Positions 1 through 6,943 of a stretch of 7,151 nt of DNA are shown here, piece after piece. The position numbers and the translations under genes are program-made. The stretch lies in NCBI GenBank assembly GCA_937925455.1, contig CALEWF010000110.1, positions 1-7,151 of the forward strand, given 5' to 3'. A model generated the notes under the pieces. That model was not told the origin of the DNA and ran no database searches. It saw only the letters and a program-made list of their open reading frames with translations. Positions within the stretch are counted from its first letter, which is position 1. Each line of letters begins with the position of its first letter. This DNA is from an uncultured Flavobacteriales bacterium. Lineage in GTDB: Bacteria; Bacteroidota; Bacteroidia; CAIKAF01.

Positions 1-1
1 T

Positions 2-1000
2 TTGATTACCACCAATACTATTCCTGATCTTCACAAAGCAGAAGAAATTCTTCAGGAATATAAAATTGAAAAACTACCGGTAGTTGATAAAGACAATAAA
101 TTAATTGGGCTGATTACCTACAAAGATATTATTAAGATGAAAGAGCGTCCGAATGCATCCAAAGATGAATTAGGACGATTGCGTGTTGCTGCAGCAGTGG
201 GTGTTGGTAAAGATACTTTTGCCAGGATAGAAGCATTAGTATCTGTGGGGGTAGATGCCATTGTTATTGATACAGCGCATGGCCATTCTAAAGGAGTAAT
301 AGATGTTGTAAAACAAGCCAGAGAAAAATTTAAAAATTTGCAAATTGTGGCTGGTAATATTGCTACTGGTGAAGCAGCTATTGCATTAGCCGAAGCAGGA
401 GTAGATGCAGTAAAAGTAGGTATTGGTCCTGGTTCAATTTGTACTACGCGTATTGTAGCAGGAATCGGTGTTCCGCAGCTTAGTGCTGTAATGAATGTAG
501 TGCATACTCTCAAAGCGCAAGGATACGATGTCCCGGTTATTGCTGATGGTGGAATTCGTTTTTCGGGGGATATTGTGAAAGCCATAGCGGCTGGCGCCGA
601 TAGTGTGATGATGGGTTCTATTTTTGCCGGAACAGAAGAATCACCCGGAGAAACAATCATATTTGAAGGGAGAAAATTTAAAACCTACCGTGGGATGGGT
701 TCCATTGAAGCCATGCAAAAGGGAAGTAAAGATCGGTATTTTCAGGCAGAAGAAACCGATGATAAAAAATTGGTTCCCGAAGGTATTGTAGGACGTGTTC
801 CATACAAAGGAACTCTCAGCGAAGTGTTATATCAATTAATAGGAGGACTGCGTGCTGGTATGGGTTATAGTGGGGCTGCTACTATTGATGACTTAAAAAA
901 AGCAAAATTTATGCGCATTACCAATGCCGGAGTGATTGAAAGTCATCCGCATAATATCGTAATAACCCGGGAAGCGCCTAACTATAGTAAGAGTAATTAA
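2..1000 (+). CDS. guaB: Inosine-5'-monophosphate dehydrogenase, 3' part (5' end outside window)
   Basis: This cytoplasmic enzyme oxidises IMP to XMP with NAD+, the committed step of guanine nucleotide synthesis. The visible 332 residues begin near the start of the second CBS domain (about 1-48, with KLPVVD and GLITYKDI) and continue into the catalytic TIM barrel. Visible landmarks are DTAHGHS (90-96, NAD side), the potassium/catalytic loop GIGPGSICTT with catalytic Cys147, DGGIR (182-186, IMP phosphate), YRGMGS (229-234), the flap Arg245-Tyr246 and EGIVGRVPYKG (260-270). The C-terminus ends with the usual ITNAGVIESHPHNI pattern. Comparing Cys147 with Cys305 of the E. coli enzyme implies about 158 missing N-terminal residues and a normal total near 490. 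The TTG at position 2 is therefore an internal codon, not the start. The next gene follows 35 bases downstream on the same strand. Identification is very secure. Confidence 0.98.
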   Translation: MITTNTIPDLHKAEEILQEYKIEKLPVVDKDNKLIGLITYKDIIKMKERPNASKDELGRLRVAAAVGVGKDTFARIEALVSVGVDAIVIDTAHGHSKGVIDVVKQAREKFKNLQIVAGNIATGEAAIALAEAGVDAVKVGIGPGSICTTRIVAGIGVPQLSAVMNVVHTLKAQGYDVPVIADGGIRFSGDIVKAIAAGADSVMMGSIFAGTEESPGETIIFEGRKFKTYRGMGSIEAMQKGSKDRYFQAEETDDKKLVPEGIVGRVPYKGTLSEVLYQLIGGLRAGMGYSGAATIDDLKKAKFMRITNAGVIESHPHNIVITREAPNYSKSN

Positions 1001-1035
1001 TTTTAAAGTGAACAAAAAATTATAATCAGGATAGT

Positions 1036-2991
1036 ATGAAAAAGGAAATCATCAGCTTTGTTTTCAGTTTGTTTGTAATTTCTGCAGTTGCTCAAACTGC
1101 TGATAAAGTGGTAATGAAAGTTGGCAATGAAGATGTCATGCTTTCTGAATTTGAATTTATTTTCAAAAAAAATAACAACAATAAAACCATCACCAAAGAA
1201 GCATTGGATGAATATTTGGAGTTATTTACCATTTTTAAGTTGAAGGTGAAAGAAGCCAAAGAATTAAAAATGGATACTGCCAAATCGTTCATCAGCGAAC
1301 TGAATGGTTATATAAAACAATTAGCGGCTCCCTATCTTAAAGATCGCGAAGCAGAAAATAAAATGGTGAAGGAAACCTATGATAGGTTACAAAAAGATTT
1401 GAAAATCCGCCATATTTTAATTCGAGTAAAAGAGTGCGATGCCCCGAAAGATACATTAGCAGCATTTACAAAAATTCAAGATATACGTAAAGAAATAGCC
1501 GGTAAAAAAATAACGTTTGAAGAAGCGGCTAAAAAATATTCGCAAGATTCAGCCTCTGCCGGTAATGGTGGGTTATTAGGATACTACACGGCGTTATCAT
1601 TAGTTTATCCGTTTGAAACGGAAGCCTATCGGTTAAAAGTTGGTGAATTATCCAATGTTGTTCGTACCAATTATGGATACCACTTAATAAAAGTGGATGA
1701 TATTCGCCCGGCAAGAGGAAAAGTAAAGGTGGCACATATTTTTATACGTGCTGATAAAGACAATAAAGTGCAAGTTGAAACCGCATCAAAAAGAATAAAC
1801 GAAGCTTATGAAAAACTTCAATCAGGTGAATCTTTTGAAAATGTTGTGAAAATTTTCTCTGATGACTATAATACTTCTTCCAAAGGAGGCGAATTACCCC
1901 CTTTTGGTATCAATCAAATGGTAGATGAATTTGAAGAGGCGGCTTTTGCACTACAAACTCCCGGAGAATATTCAAAGCCGTTTCAAACTCGTTATGGATT
2001 TCATATTGTTAAATTGATTGAAAAAATTAAACTGCCTCCGTTTGAAGAGTATAAAAATGATCTTACCAAAAACCTCCAAAAACAAAAGCGATGGGAGGTT
2101 ACTAAACAATCCATGATAGAAAAGTTAAAAAAAGAATATGGATATGTAGAAAATAAGGCTTGGATTAAAAAACTCGATGCCGAGGCGGCAAAAAATGGCG
2201 AAAAAATAACGCGTGATTACCTATTGAGTTTGCCTGATGATAAACTATTTGAAATAAAAGGACGTACATACCGAACCAAAGATTTTATAGGCTATGTAGA
2301 GAAAAAAATAGCTTCTGATAAGCCGGTTGATTATTGCCCCATTCGTAAGCATTATTATCCACAATATATTAATGAACAAATTTTGGCTTATAAAGAAGAA
2401 AATCTTCCAAATGAGTTCCCAGAGTTTAAAATGCTTGTTAATGAATATCGCGACGGAATTCTTCTTTTTAACCTGATGGATCAGATGGTATGGGGCAAGT
2501 CTATGAAAGATACGGTGGGGTTAAAAGAATTTTATGAGAAAAATAAAAATAATTACCTGTGGGGAGAAAGGGCTTCCGTAATCATTGTGGATGTGAAAGA
2601 TGATAAAGTTGAAGCACAAGCACGTAAGTTAGCGCCAAATTTGCTAAACGGTAAAATGACCAAAGAACAATTTGCTGCTAAACTGAATAAAAAAGCAAAA
2701 GACAACGTTATTCTGCTGGATGGATTATATACCAAAGAAGATAAAAATTCATTGATTGCCAATATGCCTTGGGCACCGGGAATCAGCCCTACCGAGAAAA
2801 AAGATAATAAAATTCGTTTTGCTGTAATAACTACCATCATTCCTCCGCAACCCAAATCATTAAAAGAAGCCAAAGGAATGGTAATTTCTGATTATCAAAA
2901 TTACCTGGAACAGCAATGGATTAAAGAGTTGAAATCAAAGTACAAGGTAGAAGTGAATAAAGAGGTGTTGTACAGTTTGATTACTAATTAA
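1036..2991 (+). CDS. Secreted peptidylprolyl cis-trans isomerase with two parvulin domains (PpiC/SurA type)
   Basis: This is probably a periplasmic folding factor that isomerises prolyl bonds and chaperones envelope proteins. Residues 1-19 form a Sec signal peptide (MKK, hydrophobic core, AVA before Gln20). A short SurA-like N-terminal helical segment follows (about 21-118). Parvulin domain 1 covers about 120-223 (RHILIR 125-130, GNGGLLGYY 176-184, YGYHLIKV 213-220). Domain 2 covers about 229-330 (AHIFIR 233-238, GGELPPFG 284-291, YGFHIVKL 320-327). Both domains keep the two histidines expected of active parvulins. The C-terminal half (331-651) has no clear known domain; it contains PEFKMLVNEYRDGILLF (462-478) and a region from 511 that may be a third, degenerate parvulin fold with a closing helix. 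ATG at 1036 is chosen because it directly precedes the signal peptide; AGG at 1028-1030 is a weak possible ribosome site. It ends 4 bases before the next gene. Confidence 0.93.
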   Translation: MKKEIISFVFSLFVISAVAQTADKVVMKVGNEDVMLSEFEFIFKKNNNNKTITKEALDEYLELFTIFKLKVKEAKELKMDTAKSFISELNGYIKQLAAPYLKDREAENKMVKETYDRLQKDLKIRHILIRVKECDAPKDTLAAFTKIQDIRKEIAGKKITFEEAAKKYSQDSASAGNGGLLGYYTALSLVYPFETEAYRLKVGELSNVVRTNYGYHLIKVDDIRPARGKVKVAHIFIRADKDNKVQVETASKRINEAYEKLQSGESFENVVKIFSDDYNTSSKGGELPPFGINQMVDEFEEAAFALQTPGEYSKPFQTRYGFHIVKLIEKIKLPPFEEYKNDLTKNLQKQKRWEVTKQSMIEKLKKEYGYVENKAWIKKLDAEAAKNGEKITRDYLLSLPDDKLFEIKGRTYRTKDFIGYVEKKIASDKPVDYCPIRKHYYPQYINEQILAYKEENLPNEFPEFKMLVNEYRDGILLFNLMDQMVWGKSMKDTVGLKEFYEKNKNNYLWGERASVIIVDVKDDKVEAQARKLAPNLLNGKMTKEQFAAKLNKKAKDNVILLDGLYTKEDKNSLIANMPWAPGISPTEKKDNKIRFAVITTIIPPQPKSLKEAKGMVISDYQNYLEQQWIKELKSKYKVEVNKEVLYSLITN

Positions 2992-2995
2992 TTTT

Positions 2996-3850
2996 TTGAA
3001 ACTGTTTTTAATCATAGTCTGTGCTTTCCTTGCACTTTCATCATGCAAATACCTGCAACGGTCAAAACATGAAAAGCAGGCACTTGCCAGGGTAAATAAT
3101 ACCTATCTATATGTTGACGATTTAGAAGGAGTAATCCCTCCAGGTACAGCTCCCGAAGACAGTATTTTACTAGTAAATCAATTTATTCAAAATTGGATTC
3201 GGGAGCAACTTGTACTTCAAAAGGCGGAGCTGAATTTAAGTAGTGATTTGAAAAATGTTGAAAAACAACTTGAACAGTATCGAAAGTCTTTAATTATCTA
3301 TGCCTATCAGGAAAAACTTGTAAATCAAAATTTAGATACCAATGTAACGGAACGTGAAATTGCAGAATACTATGAAAAAAACAAAGCCAATTTTGAGCTT
3401 CGCGAAAACATAGTAAAAGCGGACTATGCTATATTCAATCGTTCCAACAAAGAATTACCAAAAATAAAAACCTTGTTTCGAAGTGATAAAATAGAGCAGC
3501 AGGAAAAGTTTGCTGAACTATGTAAAAAATATGCATATAAATATGCTCTGGGTGATACAAACTGGATACGATTTGATGATTTGTTGAAAGAGTTGCCCTT
3601 GCCTGCTGATAATCAGGAGTTATTCCTTTCTACACGGAAATATGTTGAAATAGAAGATTCTGCAAATGTTTATTTGGTGAATATTAAAGCCTATAAAATA
3701 AAAGAGAGCCAATCGCCGTTAGCTTTCGAAAAAAACAGAATTCGAAGTATTATCCTTAATCAGCGTAAATTGTCACTGCTGGCAAAGATGGAAGAAGATA
3801 CTTATCAAGATGCGTTGAATAAAAAGGAATTTGAAATTTTTGCTCCATGA
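2996..3850 (+). CDS. SurA-like lipoprotein with degenerate parvulin domain (TTG start)
   Basis: This is likely an envelope lipoprotein related to SurA/PpiC folding factors. Residues 1-16 are a lipoprotein signal peptide ending in the lipobox LSSC, with Cys17 as the lipidated residue. No acidic surface-export signal follows it (KYLQRSK), so a periplasm-facing location is inferred. Residues about 30-130 resemble the SurA N-terminal helical domain (ARVNNTYLYVDDLEG, EDS, NWIREQLVLQKAELNL). Residues about 138-232 occupy the parvulin position, but the first strand reads VKADYAIFNR instead of an RHIL-type strand, and no GG.LG or YG.H motif is seen, so isomerase activity is doubtful. A C-terminal helix follows (243-275). 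The start must be non-ATG: an in-frame TGA lies at 2978-2980, and the first internal Met is residue 265. TTG at 2996 yields the complete lipoprotein signal. It overlaps the next gene by 4 bases (ATGA). Most annotation would call it hypothetical or a peptidylprolyl isomerase. Confidence 0.85.
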   Translation: MKLFLIIVCAFLALSSCKYLQRSKHEKQALARVNNTYLYVDDLEGVIPPGTAPEDSILLVNQFIQNWIREQLVLQKAELNLSSDLKNVEKQLEQYRKSLIIYAYQEKLVNQNLDTNVTEREIAEYYEKNKANFELRENIVKADYAIFNRSNKELPKIKTLFRSDKIEQQEKFAELCKKYAYKYALGDTNWIRFDDLLKELPLPADNQELFLSTRKYVEIEDSANVYLVNIKAYKIKESQSPLAFEKNRIRSIILNQRKLSLLAKMEEDTYQDALNKKEFEIFAP

Positions 3851-5199
3851 AAAACCTTTTTCTTTTAATTCTTACTTTTTTTTCTCTTTTGTCTTTTGCA
3901 CAAAAGACACTTGTAGATGAAGTGGTGGCTGTGGTAGGTTCAGAAATCGTTCTTCGCTCAGAAGTTGAACAGCAGGCTAACCAAATGTTTGTACAAGGGT
4001 ACGTGGAATCAAACGACTTCAATACACTTTGTGATGTATTGGAAGAAATGGTATTTCAAAAAATGATGCTTGCTCAGGCGCAGTTAGATAGTTTGAAAGT
4101 AAGTGACGACCAGGTTGAACAAGAGTTAAACCGTAGGGTGCAGTACTTCATACAACAAATAGGAGGTAGGGAAAAATTGGAGCAATACATGGGGAAATCC
4201 ATCGAACAAATGAAAAACGATTTCCGGGAATCCATTAAAAACCAATTATTGGTTTCTCAAATGCAGCAAAAAATTACCGGAAGCGTAAAAGTTACCCCCA
4301 GCGAAGTAAAAGATTTTTATCATAGCATTCCTAAAGATAGTTTGCCATATATTCCTGCAGAAATACAAATAGGGCAAATCGTAATTATTCCGCCCATTCG
4401 CGATGAGGAAAAGCAACGGGTAAAAAGAGAATTGAATGAAATTCGGGAGCAAATTTTAGCAGGCTCAAAATTTTCACTCAAGGCAAGAATTTACAGCGAA
4501 GATCCGGGTAGTGCAGAACAAGGGGGTGAGTTAGGTTTTTTGCGTAGAGAAGACTTAGTGCCTGAATTTGCCGGAGCCGCTTTTAGTTTGAAAGAAGGGG
4601 AAGTATCAGAAGTAATTGAAACAGAATATGGGTTTCATATTATACAGTTAATCGAAAAACGCGGAGAATTAGCTAATTTCCGCCATATACTCATGAAACC
4701 CAAAGTAAATGCAGCCGATTTGCGCAATGCAGAAAAAAAATTAGATAGCATTTATTATCTTATTCAAAACAAAGAAATTACTTTTCAAAAAGCGGCAGAG
4801 TTATACAGCATGGATGAAGATACCCGAAACAATGGAGGTTTATTGATAAATATGGCTGGCGGTGGGGGTACTAAATTTTCATTAGACGAATTGGATGCTT
4901 ATACTTACCAGGCGGTTTCGTCTTTAAAAGAGGGCGAAATGACTCGTCCTACGGTGTTTGAAATGCATGGTGGTAAAAAAGCAGTGCGTGTATTGTACTT
5001 GGTTAGTAGAACAGAGCCACACGTAGCTGATTTATCTACCGATTATCAACGAATAATGCAGGCTGCGTTGGTCAATAAACAAAACAAAGCCATGGAACAA
5101 TGGGTGTTTTCAAAAAAAGATGAACTGTATGTAAGAATAGATCATTCATTTAAAGATTGCGACTTTAAAATAAAGTGGTTTGATCGTAAGACAAAATAA
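3847..5199 (+). CDS. surA: SurA-type periplasmic chaperone / peptidylprolyl isomerase
   Basis: SurA escorts unfolded outer-membrane proteins across the periplasm to the BAM machinery; this protein has the same overall plan. Residues 1-18 are a signal peptide (hydrophobic, SFA before Gln19). The SurA N-terminal domain spans about 20-155 (LVDEVVAVVGSEIVLRSEVE, then long amphipathic helices). Parvulin domain 1 is about 171-272 (SEDPGSAEQGGELGF 217-231, YGFHIIQLIEKR 261-272). Parvulin domain 2 is about 277-390 (FRHILMKP 278-285, NNGGLL 328-333), followed by a C-terminal helix that probably packs on the N-domain (TDYQRIMQAAL, 398-408). At 450 residues it is close to the E. coli length. Domain 1 lacks the first-strand His, and domain 2 lacks the YG.H histidine, so neither carries the full canonical set. 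ATG at 3847 overlaps the stop of the upstream lipoprotein gene as ATGA, which suggests coupled translation. Confidence 0.93.
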   Translation: MKNLFLLILTFFSLLSFAQKTLVDEVVAVVGSEIVLRSEVEQQANQMFVQGYVESNDFNTLCDVLEEMVFQKMMLAQAQLDSLKVSDDQVEQELNRRVQYFIQQIGGREKLEQYMGKSIEQMKNDFRESIKNQLLVSQMQQKITGSVKVTPSEVKDFYHSIPKDSLPYIPAEIQIGQIVIIPPIRDEEKQRVKRELNEIREQILAGSKFSLKARIYSEDPGSAEQGGELGFLRREDLVPEFAGAAFSLKEGEVSEVIETEYGFHIIQLIEKRGELANFRHILMKPKVNAADLRNAEKKLDSIYYLIQNKEITFQKAAELYSMDEDTRNNGGLLINMAGGGGTKFSLDELDAYTYQAVSSLKEGEMTRPTVFEMHGGKKAVRVLYLVSRTEPHVADLSTDYQRIMQAALVNKQNKAMEQWVFSKKDELYVRIDHSFKDCDFKIKWFDRKTK

Positions 5200-5233
5200 T
5201 TCATTATTTTCAACCCGAGACTAATAACTAAAT

Positions 5234-6199
5234 ATGCAACCATATTCATCAGATAAAGAAGCAGTTGATGCCTTAGCCAAATCATATCAGGCACTTCTTT
5301 CAGAAATAGGCAAAGTAATTGTAGGCCAGCAAGACATTGTAAGCAATGTTTTAATTTCTATTTTCAGCAATGGGCATTGTTTGCTGGTAGGCGTACCGGG
5401 ACTTGCTAAAACATTACTGGTAAATACCATTGCCCAAGTGCTTGGCCTTCGGTTTAACCGCATTCAGTTTACTCCTGATTTAATGCCTTCAGATATTATT
5501 GGTTCTGAAATATTAGACGATACCCGAAATTTTAAATTTGTTCAAGGACCCATTTTTGCCAACATCATCTTGGCTGATGAAATTAACCGTACACCACCTA
5601 AAACGCAGTCAGCCTTACTTGAAGCTATGCAAGAAAAAGCAGTAACCGCGGCCGGCAAACGCTACAAACTCGATGAACCATTTTTTGTATTAGCTACTCA
5701 AAACCCTATTGAGCAAGAAGGTACTTACCCACTACCCGAAGCCCAGCTCGACCGTTTTATGTTTAATCTTTGGCTCGATTATCCAACGTTTGCAGAGGAA
5801 CTAAACATTGTAAAACAAACAACCAGTGAAAAATCAACACCGGTAAATATGGTCTTACAAAAAGAAGAGATCATTTATTTTCAAAACTTAGTACGTAAAA
5901 TTCCCGTAACGGATAATGTTTATGAATATGCAGTGAAGCTGGTTTCAAAAACACGTCCGGGAACCCAAATGGCACCCAAAATCATTAATGATTATTTATC
6001 ATGGGGGGCTGGTCCGAGGGCATCGCAATACCTAGTTATTGGTGCTAAATGCCATGCTGCTGTAAAAGGCAAATATTCACCGGATATTGAAGATGTGCAG
6101 GCCGTTGCTTACAACATCCTCCGCCATCGTATTGTTAGAAACTATAAGGCCGAAGCCGAAGGATACAAAGTGGAAGATATTATTAAGGAAATACTCTAA
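5234..6199 (+). CDS. MoxR-family AAA+ ATPase
   Basis: MoxR ATPases are cytoplasmic chaperone-like AAA+ proteins that help assemble or activate other proteins, often together with von Willebrand factor A-domain partners. The 321-residue length is typical. Visible motifs are Walker A GVPGLAKT (53-60), Walker B IILADE (111-116) followed by INRTPPKTQSALLEAMQE, sensor 1 in ATQNP (Asn157), PEAQLDRF with the probable arginine finger Arg174, and sensor 2 GPRASQ (Arg262). No signal peptide or membrane segment is seen. ATG at 5234 is preceded in frame by a TAA at 5225-5227, so no longer start is possible. The gene lies 34 bases after surA and 3 bases before ppa, with no DUF58 or VWA-domain gene beside it. 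The substrate is unknown; its position after the folding factors hints at an envelope-related role, which is inference only. Confidence 0.95.
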   Translation: MQPYSSDKEAVDALAKSYQALLSEIGKVIVGQQDIVSNVLISIFSNGHCLLVGVPGLAKTLLVNTIAQVLGLRFNRIQFTPDLMPSDIIGSEILDDTRNFKFVQGPIFANIILADEINRTPPKTQSALLEAMQEKAVTAAGKRYKLDEPFFVLATQNPIEQEGTYPLPEAQLDRFMFNLWLDYPTFAEELNIVKQTTSEKSTPVNMVLQKEEIIYFQNLVRKIPVTDNVYEYAVKLVSKTRPGTQMAPKIINDYLSWGAGPRASQYLVIGAKCHAAVKGKYSPDIEDVQAVAYNILRHRIVRNYKAEAEGYKVEDIIKEIL

Positions 6200-6202
6200 A
6201 CT

Positions 6203-6736
6203 ATGTTTCATCCCTGGCATGATATTTCAAATAGCGAAATGCCCGAAGGCGTTTTAAAATGCTTAATTGAAATACCCAAAGGTAGCAAAGTAAAATATGA
6301 ACTGTGTAAACAAACCGGTTTATTGATGCTCGATCGGGTATTATACTCATCTGTGCACTATCCTGTTAATTATGGAATGATCCCTCAAACACTTGATGGA
6401 GACGGCGACCCGTTAGATATTTTAGTGATTTGTCAGGAACGCATCGAACCTATGGCTTTGGTTGAAGCTAAAATTATCGGCGTGATGAATATGATAGATG
6501 GCGGGCTTAGTGATAGAAAAATTTTAGCTGTTGCCAATAAAGATATTGCAGTGAATTACATCAATAATATTGATGAGTTACCCCCTCATACAACAGTTGA
6601 GATTAAAAAGTTTTTCGAAGATTACAAAGTGCTTGAAAATAAAATCGTGGTGATTGATCGTTTTTTAGATCGCACCGATGCGCTGGAAGTAGTAAAACAA
6701 TGTATGGATAACTATCGCAAAGAATACGGTAAATAA
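6203..6736 (+). CDS. ppa: Soluble inorganic pyrophosphatase (family I)
   Basis: This cytoplasmic Mg-dependent enzyme hydrolyses pyrophosphate to two phosphates, pulling biosynthetic reactions such as nucleic acid and amino-acid activation forward. The family signature DGDGDPLD (65-72) supplies metal ligands Asp67, Asp69 and Asp72. By comparison with E. coli PPase, the other active-site residues are all present: Glu23, Lys31, Glu33, Arg45, Tyr57, Asp99, Asp104, Lys106, Tyr141 and Lys142. The length of 177 is normal. The N-terminal HPWHDI, KGSKVKYEL and FFEDYK resemble plant soluble pyrophosphatases more than the E. coli form, judged from memory. The upstream MoxR stop (TAA 6197-6199) is in the same frame, with only one codon between it and this ATG. 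AAGGAA at 6185-6190 is a possible but distant ribosome site. It is the last gene of the run. Confidence 0.96.
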   Translation: MFHPWHDISNSEMPEGVLKCLIEIPKGSKVKYELCKQTGLLMLDRVLYSSVHYPVNYGMIPQTLDGDGDPLDILVICQERIEPMALVEAKIIGVMNMIDGGLSDRKILAVANKDIAVNYINNIDELPPHTTVEIKKFFEDYKVLENKIVVIDRFLDRTDALEVVKQCMDNYRKEYGK

Positions 6737-6800
6737 TCCAGCTACATGTTATTACGATTTTAAAAATTCTTATTACAAATTTGGGTTAAAATTATTTGCC
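6737..6800 (+). other. AT-rich spacer after ppa, no recognisable signal
   Basis: These 64 bases separate ppa from the GC-rich block. I see no stem followed by a T-run that would make a classical intrinsic terminator, no tRNA-like fold and no coding frame. The strongly AT-rich composition contrasts sharply with what follows. Confidence 0.6.
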
Positions 6801-6843
6801 TGCCTGTTGGGGCTGTACGTTCCAAGTCCTCGGGGCTCAGCCA

Positions 6844-6903
6844 CACAGGGCATCGGGGTAGCGGTGTCTTCGTGCCCTCAGCCCCGCTACCCCGTGCCCT
6901 GTG
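6844..6903. repeat. 20-bp inverted repeat (hairpin) inside the GC-rich block
   Basis: The left arm 6844-6864 pairs with the right arm 6884-6903 over 20 consecutive Watson-Crick pairs, interrupted only by one unpaired base (T6853) in the left arm. The core is CGGGGTAGCGG (6854-6864) against CCGCTACCCCG (6884-6894); the outer part is CACAGGGCA (6844-6852) against TGCCCTGTG (6895-6903). The 19-base loop (6865-6883) contains a second copy of CGTGCCCT, which could pair with the left arm instead and give an alternative fold. There is no T-run after it, so a simple intrinsic terminator is not supported. Confidence 0.85.
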
Positions 6904-6943
6904 GGCTTCGCCCCTGCGGGCTTTCCACTTCCATCCCCGGCAG

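Noticed and set aside
2..4. TTG at position 2 as the true start of the IMP dehydrogenase
   Set aside because: The translation begins inside the CBS region and lacks about 158 residues expected from the position of the catalytic cysteine; the gene is cut by the window edge.
118..660. A 180-residue minus-strand open frame antisense to guaB
   Set aside because: It lies wholly opposite a highly conserved enzyme region and its translation resembles no protein family; it is a shadow of guaB codon usage.
1021..1026. TATAAT as a promoter -10 box before the first isomerase gene
   Set aside because: Bacteroidota primary sigma uses TAnnTTTG with an upstream TTG-type element, not the E. coli consensus; the match is expected by chance in an AT-rich gap, and the 10-base distance to the ATG is too short for a normal leader.
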